A DNA stretch of 64,000 nucleotides from CAVPUA01 sp963828015 (GCA_963828015.1 CAWHCD010000006.1:806001-870000); one strand, 5' to 3'; positions 16,401-25,462 are shown, counted from the stretch's first letter. Translations and numbers: made by a program. Notes: generated by a model from the letters alone, not told the origin.

Positions 16401-18286
16401 GCTCCGACGCCGTCTTCACCGCCTTCGTCGATGCCGGCCTCTGGCCCGGTCTGGGGCGAACGCTCGCGGGCGAACTGGCTACTGCCGGTATCCGATCCCC
16501 CGCCGATGTCAACGCCGACCGGCTGGCGAGCCTGCCCAAGGTCGGACCGAAACGCGCGGGGCGGCTGCAGTCGGCCTTCATCGCCGCCGAGCCGATCTAT
16601 GCCCTGGTCGAGCTACTGGTTCCCACGGGCCTGGACGCGAGGATGGCCCGACGGGTCGTCGATACGTTGGGTCCGGCCGCCCCGCGGCTGGTTCGCGACG
16701 ACCCCTGGGGGCTCCTAGCCATTCCCGGCTTGAGCCCCGACGACGTCGACCGGGTGGCCCGGCTGGCCATCCCCGGGGTACGCGGCGACGACCCGCGGCG
16801 CGGTCGCGGGCTGGTCGGCTATCTGCTCACCCGCGAAGCCCGCGAGGGTCACACCCTCACCGGCCGATCCGACGTCATCGGTTCGCTGGCTGAGTTCGGC
16901 GTCGCTGATGCCGCGAGCGCCGTCGATTCCGCGGTGCAGTCAGGCGCGGTGACGCTCGGGCCCGACGGCGACCTCGCCCTTTCCCGGCTGGCCGAGGCCG
17001 AAGCAGCGGTGGCCGACTCCATTGCCCGCCTGCTGGCCACGGCCGAGCCCATCTCGAGCGGCAAGGCGAAGACCCCCACCCTCGACGATGCTCAACGCGC
17101 GGCGGTGGTGGCCGCCCTCGAATCGGGCGTCAGCGTGCTGACCGGTGGGCCGGGTACGGGAAAGAGCCGCACGGTGGCCGCCATCGTCACCCTTGCCGAG
17201 GCGGCCGGGCGCACGGTGGCCCTCGCCGCCCCCACCGGGCGGGCGGCCAAGCGGCTGGAGGAGCTGTGCGGGGCGCCAGCCTCGACGGTGCACCGCCTGC
17301 TGGGTGCACAGGCCCGCCAGGACGGTGAGGACCTGTCTTTCACCGGCGGCTTCGCCCGGGGCGCGGACGAGCCGCTGGACGAGGACCTGGTGGTGATCGA
17401 CGAGGCGTCGATGTTGGATGCGGAACTGGCCGAGGCGTTGTTGGCGGCCTGCGCCGACGGTACCCACGTGGTGTTGGTCGGCGATGCCGCGCAGTTGCCC
17501 TCCATCGGTCCAGGCCGAGTCCTCGGCGATGTGATCGATGCCGACGTCGTGCCGACCACCGAGCTCACCACGTTGTACCGGCACGCCGAGGGCGGCACGA
17601 TCGCCCGGGTCGCGGCGGGCGTGCGCGGCGGAACGCTGCCCGAGGTCGACGACCCCACCCGCGAGGTGGTCGTCATTCCCGCCCGGGATTCGGCCGACGC
17701 GGCCCACCGGGTGGTCCAGCTGGTCACCGACTCCATCCCGCGGGCGCTGGGAATCGCGGCCGAACAGGTGCAGGTGGTTACCCCGGTTCACCGCGGTGCC
17801 GCGGGCACGCAGGCCCTGAACGCCGTACTGAAGGCCAAGCTGAATCCGGGTGGTCGAGGCTCGCGCTTCGATCCCGGCGATCGGGTCGTGGCCACGGCCA
17901 ATCATCTGGAGGCCCAGCCGGTCGGGTACGCCAACGGCGAGGTGGGCACGGTCGTCTCGGTGGCCGGCGACGGCACGGTCAGGGTCGAGTTCGCGAGCGG
18001 GCCGGCCGACATCAAGGGCAAGGCCCTCGCTGATCTCAGCCACGGCTGGGCCATCACCGTCCACCGGGCGCAGGGTTCGGAGTTCCCCGCCGTGGTCGTC
18101 GTGCTGACCGCAGAGGCCGGCGGCATGCTCTCGCGGCCGCTGGTCTACACCGCCTTGACCAGGGCCCAGCGCCACCTGTCGATCGTGCACGCGGCCGGTC
18201 CGCGGCTGGCGCATGCCGTCCGGGCGGTCGGCAGCAAGCCCCGACGCACCGACCTCATTCGGGCTCTGCACGCCGCGGTGGAATGA
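16397..18286 (+). CDS. RecD2-type ATP-dependent DNA helicase, apparent CTG start
   Basis: Superfamily 1B helicase of about 629 residues. Helix-hairpin-helix motif SLPKVGPKRAGRLQSAF (about 44-60) precedes the helicase core with Walker A GGPGTGKS (about 250), LAAPTGRAAKRL, VVIDEASM, GDAAQLPS and the C-terminal HGWAITVHRAQGSEF of UvrD-C2 domains. The frame is open and G/C-rich at third positions from 16397, but the first ATG is 16643, inside conserved sequence. CTG 16397 overlaps the upstream TGA and has AGGA six bases before it, so I take it as the start. No RecB/RecC partner is present. Confidence 0.88.
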   Translation: MSSDAVFTAFVDAGLWPGLGRTLAGELATAGIRSPADVNADRLASLPKVGPKRAGRLQSAFIAAEPIYALVELLVPTGLDARMARRVVDTLGPAAPRLVRDDPWGLLAIPGLSPDDVDRVARLAIPGVRGDDPRRGRGLVGYLLTREAREGHTLTGRSDVIGSLAEFGVADAASAVDSAVQSGAVTLGPDGDLALSRLAEAEAAVADSIARLLATAEPISSGKAKTPTLDDAQRAAVVAALESGVSVLTGGPGTGKSRTVAAIVTLAEAAGRTVALAAPTGRAAKRLEELCGAPASTVHRLLGAQARQDGEDLSFTGGFARGADEPLDEDLVVIDEASMLDAELAEALLAACADGTHVVLVGDAAQLPSIGPGRVLGDVIDADVVPTTELTTLYRHAEGGTIARVAAGVRGGTLPEVDDPTREVVVIPARDSADAAHRVVQLVTDSIPRALGIAAEQVQVVTPVHRGAAGTQALNAVLKAKLNPGGRGSRFDPGDRVVATANHLEAQPVGYANGEVGTVVSVAGDGTVRVEFASGPADIKGKALADLSHGWAITVHRAQGSEFPAVVVVLTAEAGGMLSRPLVYTALTRAQRHLSIVHAAGPRLAHAVRAVGSKPRRTDLIRALHAAVE

Positions 18287-18287
18287 T

Positions 18288-18512
18288 GTGCGCGTGCCCA
18301 TTGACCCGGCCGGTGAGGATTGGGAGTATGCGCCGCTGCGCATACCCGGGGAGGTGAGTCGCACCTCCGCGGCCGCCCAGCTGTCGCTGCACGCCGAATA
18401 TGGCGGCTGGGAACTGGCCCGGGTACTGCGCTACGCCGACGGCACGCGACGGGTTTGGCTGCGCCGCAAACGCCGCCCATCGGCGCTGCCCCTTCCGGTC
18501 TTGCCCCGCTGA
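18288..18512 (+). CDS. DUF5703 family small protein
   Basis: Short protein of 74 residues with the actinobacterial DUF5703 signature: WEYAPLRIPGEVSR, then AAQLSLHAEYGGWELARVLRYADGTRRVWLRRK. Function is unknown; the pattern of an acidic N-terminus and basic C-terminus suggests a soluble protein. GTG 18288 begins two bases after the helicase stop, and GTG 18294 is an equally possible start. It is probably cotranscribed with the helicase gene. Confidence 0.8.
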   Translation: MRVPIDPAGEDWEYAPLRIPGEVSRTSAAAQLSLHAEYGGWELARVLRYADGTRRVWLRRKRRPSALPLPVLPR

Positions 18513-18598
18513 CGTCCCAGCGTGCGAATTCGACACCGACGGACCGGTTTGCCAAGCTAGCCCTCCAAGATCACTCCTGCGGCATATCGGAGTACGGC

Positions 18599-20941
18599 TT
18601 GTTCAGTCCTCGGATCGTCGCCGTCGCGGTAGCGGGCATCGTCTTCGCCATCGTGTCGATCACCGGGATCCCCGCGGCGAGCGCGGCCACGCCGCCGCCG
18701 GTGTCGAGCTCGCCCGCGCCGTCCTACAGCGTCACCATCGCGGCCCGGGTCTGCCCCGAGTACACCGACGTCATGGCCAATCGGGCCCGCAACGACATCC
18801 AGGAATCGCTGAAGGATCTGGGCCCCGACACGGTCTATACGAATGGGCAACCGGTCGACCCGTCGATCGAGACGCCGAACAATCCGAACTGCACGGCGCT
18901 CAACGGTGCCGTCTTCAGCTTCGGTGATGGCATCAACAAGCCCAGCCCGACGGATTACTCGGTCGTGACGGTGAGCAACCCGGCCTCGGCTGCGACGACC
19001 ACCCCCACCGTCAACGGCGTGCCCCTGCTGAACGATGAGGGCACCCCCACCGGGTCGACAATCGACGGGGCCACCACGTACACGCTGAACTCGACGCAGC
19101 TCGCGCTGGCCCAACGCGGTAACTCGCTCTGGGTCCAGGGTGGCACGCCGGCCGCGCCGTTGCCGCCGAAGGGCGCGGCGGGCGACAGCTACGCCTTCGC
19201 GGCCCTGCGCTGCGCGATCGATAACCTCAACGGGGACAACGTCGAATGGGTCGGATTTCCGTCGACCTCGACCGGCGCGGCGCGGCACGTCTTCTGCTAC
19301 GCCTACTACATCGACATTGCACCGCCGCAGGGTTCGATCACCATCGTCAAGCAGCTGGCTACCGGTTCTGGCGCGATCAGTCAGACGTTCACCTTCGCCT
19401 CGAATGCCACCTACAACCCGTCCGGGACCTTCGATCTGAGCGTGAACAACGGTCAGCCCGCGCAGACCACTTTCGTGCGGGCGACCAGCGCCAGCTTCGG
19501 CGGCCCGTACACCTTCACCGAGCAGACAGTGGATCTCGCCGCGAACGGCTGGACACTTGCTTCGCTGACCTGCACGGGCGGCAGCGCCGTCGGCATCGAT
19601 CTGCCCACGGCCACGGTCAGCGTCGATCTGCAGGAGGGCGAGGCGGTCGTCTGCACCTACGTCGATCGGCCGCCGGCCGAACAGGGGCTGACGGTGCATA
19701 AGGTGACGACCGGTGGCGTGGGCACGTTCCCGATCACGGTCGTCGGACCCGGTCCGACGACGTACAACCTGAGTGCCACCACCACGGCTGAGAACGAGCC
19801 CGTCAAGGCCACCGGATTGCCGGCCAACGTGCCCGCCGGCCCGTACACGATCACCGAGACACTGCCGGCCGATACGGCGGCCGGGACCTGGTCCAACACC
19901 CAGGCCTATTGCACCCTCGCCATCGTGGTTCCCGCACGAGGCCTGGCCAACGGCCAACAGACGGCATCGATCACCGTCGTGCTGCCGCCCGGCGGCAGCG
20001 CGGACTGCACCTTCGTGAACACGTTCACCCCCAACGGCACGATTGCCCTCCACCTGATCACAAACCTCGGTACGTCGACCGCCAGCTTCGTCGCCACGCC
20101 CCAGCCCGTGCAGCCCGGTGGCGCGGCCGCGGTGTCGAGCGAAACCCGCTACAAGCAGGTGGCGACCACGGTTACGCCGGGCGTGAGCGCAATGGCCACC
20201 CCGCTCACCCCCGCGGACTCGACCGAAGCTCTGCCCCTGCTGACGTATTCGCTGACCAGCTCTCCGCCGGCCGCCACCTCGGCCGGCACCTGGTCCTTCG
20301 TGTCCTTCGACTGCGCCGTGGGAACCCCGACCAGGGGTGATGACGGCGAGCTGCAGGTCACGCTCAGCGCCGCCGAACCGCTCGCTGACTGCACCGCGGT
20401 CTACACGCTGGTACCGGCGGCGACGCTGGCCGTGATCAAGACCGTGACGGACCCGGACGGCGCCCGCATCGGCGACGCCTATATCGAGGTCTCATGTGAG
20501 AGCGGATCGTTCGGACGTGTTGTCGCCCCGGTCGGTCAACCGGGCCCGTTCCAGCTACCGGCTCCGGGAGCCCTCGATGTCATCACGCCGACGACCTGCT
20601 CGGTGTCCGAACCGGCCAACGGGGCCGCACCCGGCGCGATCTTTACGGCCACGGCCAGCCTCACCGGCCCGGCAGGTACCACCGTCGTGGCCGTTCCGGG
20701 CACGTTCTCTGTGAGCCAACCGGCCGCCGCGTACACGCTCACGGTGTCCGATTCCTATCTCGCCGGGAGCTCTGGGGCCGGCGGCGGCTCGGGAGGGGGT
20801 TCGGAATCCGGCGCGGGGTCCGGTGACGCACTGCCGGATACCGGTCCGTCCTATCTGGGCCGAGAAATCGGCTTGGCCCTGCTCCTGCTGCTCAGCGGGG
20901 CCGGTCTGCTCGGCTACACCCGTTGGCGATCGCGGGTCTAG
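18599..20941 (+). CDS. Sortase-anchored surface protein with DUF5979-like repeats
   Basis: Exported cell-wall protein of 780 residues. Residues 1-29 form a signal peptide ending AASA. The next 250 residues are a unique cysteine-containing domain. Then come several Ig-like repeats of the DUF5979 type, seen as GSITIVKQLATGSG..., CTYVDRPPAEQGLTVHKV... and CTFVNTFTPNGTIAL, each closing on a C-T-x-V element. A Gly/Ser linker leads to LPDTG (745-749), a membrane segment and WRSRV. The TTG start has GGAG seven bases upstream. No sortase gene is in the window. Adhesion is plausible but inferred. Confidence 0.85.
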   Translation: MFSPRIVAVAVAGIVFAIVSITGIPAASAATPPPVSSSPAPSYSVTIAARVCPEYTDVMANRARNDIQESLKDLGPDTVYTNGQPVDPSIETPNNPNCTALNGAVFSFGDGINKPSPTDYSVVTVSNPASAATTTPTVNGVPLLNDEGTPTGSTIDGATTYTLNSTQLALAQRGNSLWVQGGTPAAPLPPKGAAGDSYAFAALRCAIDNLNGDNVEWVGFPSTSTGAARHVFCYAYYIDIAPPQGSITIVKQLATGSGAISQTFTFASNATYNPSGTFDLSVNNGQPAQTTFVRATSASFGGPYTFTEQTVDLAANGWTLASLTCTGGSAVGIDLPTATVSVDLQEGEAVVCTYVDRPPAEQGLTVHKVTTGGVGTFPITVVGPGPTTYNLSATTTAENEPVKATGLPANVPAGPYTITETLPADTAAGTWSNTQAYCTLAIVVPARGLANGQQTASITVVLPPGGSADCTFVNTFTPNGTIALHLITNLGTSTASFVATPQPVQPGGAAAVSSETRYKQVATTVTPGVSAMATPLTPADSTEALPLLTYSLTSSPPAATSAGTWSFVSFDCAVGTPTRGDDGELQVTLSAAEPLADCTAVYTLVPAATLAVIKTVTDPDGARIGDAYIEVSCESGSFGRVVAPVGQPGPFQLPAPGALDVITPTTCSVSEPANGAAPGAIFTATASLTGPAGTTVVAVPGTFSVSQPAAAYTLTVSDSYLAGSSGAGGGSGGGSESGAGSGDALPDTGPSYLGREIGLALLLLLSGAGLLGYTRWRSRV

Positions 20942-21744
20942 CCCTCCCCGGTCCGGGTGAGGAAGGCGGCAATGGCCGACATCGCGCGCTGTTCGCGCAG
21001 GACGCCGAGATGGCCCCGTTTCTCGTAGACCCGCAGGTCGCTGTCGGGAATGAGCCCAGCGGTGTGCTCGAACAACTCCGGGCTGTAGTAGCGATCACGC
21101 CCCCCGGCCACGATCAAGGTCTTGGCTTCGACCCGCTGCTCGCACTCGGCCAGGTCGAAGCCGTCCTCGGCCTCTAGGGTGACCGCGATGTCCTCCGCCG
21201 CGCCCGGAGTCCTGATCACCGTTTTGGCGGCCGCCCAGCCCAGCAGCCGCCCGCCGGCCTGGAGTCCGCGCGGGGCCAGGCTGTGCCCGGCGATGCCCAT
21301 CGCTCTGCGCGTCTGCCCAGCGCGCAGCTCCTGCGCCACCTGGGCCTGCAGCTGCCGCCCATAGGGGCCCAGTCGACAGGCGGCACTGAGTAGGACGAGG
21401 CGCGCCACCACGTCGGGGTGATCGGCCGCCAGCTGCGCGGCGATGCTTCCGCCGGTCGAGACTCCGACCAGATCCACCGGTCCGTCCAGTCCGGCCCGGA
21501 AGGCATCGGCGTGTTCGGCGGCCAGCTCACCGATCGTCATGCCGTCCGGCAATCCGGGCCGTCGATTGAATACGATCAGCCGCCGGACCGCGGCGAGTGG
21601 ACGCAGCGGTCCCAGGGCGCCGCGAACGAGGCCATCGCTCGCGACGCCGGTGACCGGTGACAACCCGGCCAGCAACACGACCGGTCGGCCCGAACCGGCC
21701 GAGGCATAGGGAAGCTTCCCCATGACGGAGCGCTCAATGCTCAT
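20938..21744 (-). CDS. Alpha/beta hydrolase
   Basis: Soluble alpha/beta-hydrolase of 268 residues. The oxyanion region is VVLLAGLSP, the nucleophile elbow GVSTGGSIAA places Ser near residue 97, the acid is the aspartate of VAGGRDRYYS and the histidine is in KRGHLGV. The substrate is unknown. Its stop overlaps the stop of the sortase-anchored protein gene tail to tail. The dienelactone hydrolase-like gene lies five bases upstream on the same strand, so the two hydrolases may share a transcript. Confidence 0.88.
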   Translation of the reverse strand: MSIERSVMGKLPYASAGSGRPVVLLAGLSPVTGVASDGLVRGALGPLRPLAAVRRLIVFNRRPGLPDGMTIGELAAEHADAFRAGLDGPVDLVGVSTGGSIAAQLAADHPDVVARLVLLSAACRLGPYGRQLQAQVAQELRAGQTRRAMGIAGHSLAPRGLQAGGRLLGWAAAKTVIRTPGAAEDIAVTLEAEDGFDLAECEQRVEAKTLIVAGGRDRYYSPELFEHTAGLIPDSDLRVYEKRGHLGVLREQRAMSAIAAFLTRTGEG

Positions 21745-21749
21745 GGGCC

Positions 21750-22499
21750 CTAGGCGTCTGGGCGCAGCGATGCGCTGAACAGGCCGGCGGTCGCGGCCCA
21801 GTGCCGTTCGGCGGCGCTCTCGTCGTAGGTGGGGTTGTCCGGGACCGAGAATCCGTGCAGGGCCGGGTAGGTCTCGATCGTGTGAGTAACCCCGCCGGCC
21901 GTGAGGGCCTGCTCGAGCCGGTCGAACTGATCGGCCGGGAAGTAGGGGTCATCCGACGCGCCGGCCACGTAGACGGTCGCCCTCATCGAGCCGGCCAGTC
22001 GGTGCGGACTGTCGGGGTCTTCCTCCGAGCCGATGCCGCCGCCATGGAAGGAGGCCGCCCCGGCGACGAGGTCGCCGAGTTGGCCGGCCACGATGAGGGA
22101 CAGCCGTCCACCCATGCAGTAGCCGGTGGTGCCCACGGCGTCACCGCTGGTCTCGGGCAGCGCGCTCAGGAACTCGACGTAGCTGCGGGCATCGCTGACC
22201 GCCCCGGCCGTGGTGACGCCCATCGCCAGGGCACCGAGCCGATTGCGCTCGTCCGGATCGCTGAAGGTGGTCCGCATGTCGAAGGGCGCCCAGTCGCCGG
22301 CCCGGTAGTAGAAGTCCGGAACGAGGGTCACGTAGCCCAGCGCGGCCAGCTGATCACCCATCTCGCGGAACGTGTCCCGCAGACCACCGGCGTCGGGGTA
22401 CATGATCACAGCCGGCCATGGCCCGGAGCCGTCCGGCACGTGCAGCGAGCCGCGAGCGGTCCCGTCTGCGGTGGGAATCTCGACCTCACGTTGCGTCAT
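21750..22499 (-). CDS. Dienelactone hydrolase family protein
   Basis: Hydrolase of 249 residues. The nucleophile is cysteine in TTGYCMGGRLS, the acid is in VAGASDDPYF and the histidine in YPALHGFSV, the Cys-Asp-His triad of the family. An opening VPDGSGPWPAVIMYPDAGGLRD matches the substrate-binding glutamate/arginine region only loosely, so true dienelactone activity is uncertain. I chose ATG 22499 because GGAG lies six bases upstream; an in-frame ATG at 22511 and one at 22562 are possible. Confidence 0.9.
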   Translation of the reverse strand: MTQREVEIPTADGTARGSLHVPDGSGPWPAVIMYPDAGGLRDTFREMGDQLAALGYVTLVPDFYYRAGDWAPFDMRTTFSDPDERNRLGALAMGVTTAGAVSDARSYVEFLSALPETSGDAVGTTGYCMGGRLSLIVAGQLGDLVAGAASFHGGGIGSEEDPDSPHRLAGSMRATVYVAGASDDPYFPADQFDRLEQALTAGGVTHTIETYPALHGFSVPDNPTYDESAAERHWAATAGLFSASLRPDA

Positions 22500-22585
22500 T
22501 CGCTGCTCCATCGTCGGTTGCGCCGGATGTCCAGACCCTAGCGTCGGCTCGGCAAAGGTCATCGAGGACCCTCAGCTGCGGTGGG

Positions 22586-22591
22586 TACGGT
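22586..22591 (+). promoter_or_regulatory. -10 box TACGGT, probable leaderless start
   Basis: TACGGT is six bases before the ATG of the GlsB/YeaQ-like gene. The G-run between them is not a standard Shine-Dalgarno, so a leaderless mRNA is likely. Confidence 0.4.
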
Positions 22592-22597
22592 GGGGGC

Positions 22598-22936
22598 ATG
22601 GTCTGGCTGATTGTGGTGCTGATCGTCCTGCTTATCGCGCTGCCGATCGCCGGCTGGGCGCTGTGGCTGCTGGTCAGCGCGGCGATCGTCGGGGCGATCA
22701 TCGGTTCGCTGGCCCGTCTCGTGCTGCCAGGACGCCAGGAGATCGGCGTGCTGGCCACGGTCGTGGTCGGCTGGATCGGCTCGTTGATCGGCAGCCTGAT
22801 CGGACACCACGTGTTCCACGTCGGCTGGTTCCTGACCATCTTGTGCGAGATCGCGGTTGCCGCTGTCCTGGTCCTGATCGCCAACAGCCGACCCGGCAAT
22901 TCCGTCGCGAAGCGAAGCACCAGCCTGCGCTGGTAG
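22598..22936 (+). CDS. GlsB/YeaQ/YmgE-family small membrane protein
   Basis: Membrane protein of 112 residues with an extra N-terminal hydrophobic segment (LIVVLIVLLIALPIAGWALWLL) followed by the family core: AAIVGAIIGSLARLVLPGRQ, then a Gly-rich VVVGWIGSLIGSLIG helix and a final hydrophobic span. Related proteins are stress-induced in enterobacteria; their role is poorly known. Three or four membrane segments are expected. It diverges from the dienelactone hydrolase gene. Confidence 0.83.
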   Translation: MVWLIVVLIVLLIALPIAGWALWLLVSAAIVGAIIGSLARLVLPGRQEIGVLATVVVGWIGSLIGSLIGHHVFHVGWFLTILCEIAVAAVLVLIANSRPGNSVAKRSTSLRW

Positions 22937-22960
22937 CCCTCTCTCGTGGGCCAGATCTCC

Positions 22961-23030
22961 GCCGAGTGGGCGCGAAAGAGCCGAGTGGTCACCAATACGT
23001 GACCACTCGGCGTTTTCGTGGCCACTCGGC
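22961..23030. terminator. Nested inverted-repeat terminator between convergent genes
   Basis: A 13-bp perfect stem, GCCGAGTGGTCAC (22980-22992) and its complement (22999-23011), with a six-base loop is followed by TTTT. Outside it, a further GCCGAGTGG (22961-22969) and CCACTCGGC (23022-23030) form a second, nested arm pair. It lies between the convergent GlsB-like and M20 peptidase genes and could end transcription from both sides. Confidence 0.75.
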
Positions 23031-23059
23031 GAGACTTCAATGCACGGAGGCCAGACGCT

Positions 23060-24364
23060 TCAGCAGTTGGACAGGAACCGGTCGAGGACGCGGGTGCCGA
23101 ACTTCAGTCCGTCGACGGGCACTCGCTCGTCGATGCCGTGGAACAACGCCATGAAGTCCAAGCCCGGCGGCAGCAGCAGTGGCGAGAAGCCGAAGCAGCG
23201 AATGCCCAACGTCGAAAAGGACTTCGCGTCCGTTCCGCCGCTCATCAGGTACGGCAGCGGATGCCCGCCGGGGTCTTCGCTCTTGATAGCGGCGGACATG
23301 GCATCAACGATCGCCCCGTCGAAGGAGGTCTCTACCGCGATGTCGCGCGCGGCCCACTCGCGCGTGATGTCCTCGCCGATGAGCTCGTCGATCTTGGCCA
23401 GCAGTTGCTCCTCCTGGCCGGGCAGGAAGCGGGTGTCGATGATCGCCTCGGCCTTGGACGGAATCACGTTCGCCTTGTAGCCCGCGTCCAGCATCGTCGG
23501 ATTGGCCGTGTTGCGCATGGTCGCGCCTATCATGCGCGCGATCGCACCCAGTTTGCCGAGTGCCGGCTCGGGATTGTCGGGATCGATGTCGAGTCCGGTG
23601 ATCTCGGCGATGCTCTCGAGGAAGCGCCGCACGGTGTCGGTGAGCGAGATCGGGAACTCGTAACTTCCTACTCGGCTCACTGCGGCGGCCAGACGGGTGA
23701 CGGCGTTGTCGTCGTGCAGCATCGACCCGTGGCCCGGGCGCCCCTCAGCCCGCAGGCGCAGCCAGCCCAGGCCCTTCTCCGCCGTCTGGATCGGGTACAG
23801 CCGCAGGTCGGCCCCCATCGAGACGCTGAACCCGCCCACCTCGCTGATCGCTTCGCTGCACTCGGCGAACAACTCGGGATGGTGGTCGACCAACCAGTGC
23901 GCACCCAGCACGCCGCCGGCTTCCTCATCGGCCACGAAGGCCAGCACGATGTCGCGGGGGGGCCGGCGACCGGAGCGAGCCCACTCGCGGACCACGGCCA
24001 GGGTCATGGCATCGGTGTCCTTCATGTCGACGGCGCCGCGGCCCCAGACGAAGCCGTCACGCAACTCGGCCCCGAACGGGTCGACCGACCATTCACTGGC
24101 ATCGGCGGGAACGACGTCGAGGTGGCCGTGGATCAGCAGGGGCGGGCGGCTGGGGTCGGCGCCGGCGATCCGCGCCACGGTCGAGGCCCGCCCGGGCTCG
24201 GACTCGTAGATCGTCGACTCGATGCCGACCTCGTCGAGCTGCGCGGCCACCCATTCCGCGGCCGGACGCTCTGGATGAGTCGGGTTGGACGTGTTGAAAC
24301 GGATCAGGCTCCGCAAGAGCTCGACCACCTCGTCCTGCGCGGTAACCGGCTCAGCCATGCTCAT
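23060..24364 (-). CDS. M20/M25/M40-family zinc metallopeptidase
   Basis: Cytoplasmic dizinc hydrolase of 434 residues in the ArgE/DapE/ACY1 superfamily. Metal-binding motifs are LLIHGHLDVVPAD (first histidine and aspartate), WGRGAVDMKD (bridging aspartate) and AFVADEEAGG, which holds the catalytic and metal glutamates. The dimerisation domain begins RAEGRPGHGSM. The last metal histidine is in LPPGLDFMALFHGIDERVP. Peptidase or deacylase specificity is unknown. The start ATG follows TAGGA by nine bases; a second ATG is two codons in. Confidence 0.92.
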   Translation of the reverse strand: MSMAEPVTAQDEVVELLRSLIRFNTSNPTHPERPAAEWVAAQLDEVGIESTIYESEPGRASTVARIAGADPSRPPLLIHGHLDVVPADASEWSVDPFGAELRDGFVWGRGAVDMKDTDAMTLAVVREWARSGRRPPRDIVLAFVADEEAGGVLGAHWLVDHHPELFAECSEAISEVGGFSVSMGADLRLYPIQTAEKGLGWLRLRAEGRPGHGSMLHDDNAVTRLAAAVSRVGSYEFPISLTDTVRRFLESIAEITGLDIDPDNPEPALGKLGAIARMIGATMRNTANPTMLDAGYKANVIPSKAEAIIDTRFLPGQEEQLLAKIDELIGEDITREWAARDIAVETSFDGAIVDAMSAAIKSEDPGGHPLPYLMSGGTDAKSFSTLGIRCFGFSPLLLPPGLDFMALFHGIDERVPVDGLKFGTRVLDRFLSNC

Positions 24365-24426
24365 AACGTTGTTCCTACCACCGTGGCCCGAGCCGCGTTC
24401 GGGCGGAACCCGTCAGGGGCGGGCGG

Positions 24427-25410
24427 TCAGTGGGCGCGTCGTCCGCCCAGACCGACGATGATCGTCACGGCCAGTCCGAAGGCGCCGATAGCCAAGGCCA
24501 GCAGCCACGGCGCGCCGATGCCAAGGATCGGCTTGGCCCGTAGGTTGACCAGCGCCTCGCCCGGCTGGCTCGGCTTGGTCGACGGCGTAGTCGGCACCGC
24601 AACCGCCTCTGACGTGCTGTCCGAAGTGCTGGGCGGGCCGGCGGCCGAGGTGACGGCGCCAGCGGTCGAGCTAGCACCGTTGCCGTTGCCGTTGCCCAGG
24701 TTCGGCCGCGGGGCGGCTACATTGCCCCCCGCTGGCGGCGTGGTTGCGGCGGGGGCGCTGGTGGTGGTCGCGGGAGGAGTCGTCGCCGGGCTCGTCGGTG
24801 GAGTCGTGGTGGACGTCGACTTGGTTGCGGTCGGTGTCGGGGTGACCGACGCGGTCGGGGTCGGAGATCCGCCCGGGCGCGACTCCTCGATGGCACTCGT
24901 GGAGGGCTTGGTCGGCGTCTTCGACGGGCTGGCGCTGGTGGGCGGTACGGTCACCGACGACGTATCGGTGGGCGAACCGGTCGTCGTGGCCGAGTCGGTG
25001 GCGGTGCTCGTAGCCGTCCCGGAGCTGCTGCTCGAGGACGAGCTGGAACTGCTGGCCGAGCTCGAGGTGCTCGCAGAGGTGGAGGCGCCGGAGCTACCGC
25101 CAGCGGAGCTGCTACCGGCACCCGAGCTGGTCGAACCGGACCCGCTGGACGTCCCGGACCCGGTTACGCTCGGACTTGGCGAGGACGTGTGGCTGCGCGA
25201 CGGATCGTGACCGTCTGATGTCCACCCGTGACTGTCCGAGGCCCACGAGCTCGTGAGGTGCCCTGTGTCACAGTGGCAGGCCGAGGACGAAGCTTGTATC
25301 CCATTTGCGTCGGCACCTTGGGTGCTGAGGACGCCAAACAGCGCAACTAGACCCAGGGCAGCGCACGCGTAAGCTATACGTGCTCTCCCCCGTGACAAGC
25401 TGTCAGCCAT
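24427..25410 (-). CDS. Exported Ser/Thr/Pro-rich mucin-like protein
   Basis: Exported protein of 327 residues of low complexity. Residues 1-35 form a signal peptide (IAYACAALGLVALFGVL). A short segment with a C-x-C pair follows, then some 200 residues almost wholly Ser, Thr, Pro, Gly and Ala, including an 11-residue serine run. A C-terminal membrane helix (APWLLALAIGAFGLAVTIIVGL) and GGRRAH tail anchor it. There is no LPXTG. Such stalks are often O-mannosylated in actinobacteria. ATG 25410 has GGAAGG six bases upstream. Confidence 0.75.
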   Translation of the reverse strand: MADSLSRGRARIAYACAALGLVALFGVLSTQGADANGIQASSSACHCDTGHLTSSWASDSHGWTSDGHDPSRSHTSSPSPSVTGSGTSSGSGSTSSGAGSSSAGGSSGASTSASTSSSASSSSSSSSSSSGTATSTATDSATTTGSPTDTSSVTVPPTSASPSKTPTKPSTSAIEESRPGGSPTPTASVTPTPTATKSTSTTTPPTSPATTPPATTTSAPAATTPPAGGNVAAPRPNLGNGNGNGASSTAGAVTSAAGPPSTSDSTSEAVAVPTTPSTKPSQPGEALVNLRAKPILGIGAPWLLALAIGAFGLAVTIIVGLGGRRAH

Positions 25411-25462
25411 TTTGGCCTTCCATGCCGCGGTCAAGTTGCCGGTCGGGCGAACTTTGTCTGGA

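Noticed and set aside
18557..20053. 498-codon minus-strand frame opposite the sortase-anchored protein
   Set aside because: Arg/Gly/Asp-rich shadow without domain features; the plus strand has a signal peptide and LPDTG.
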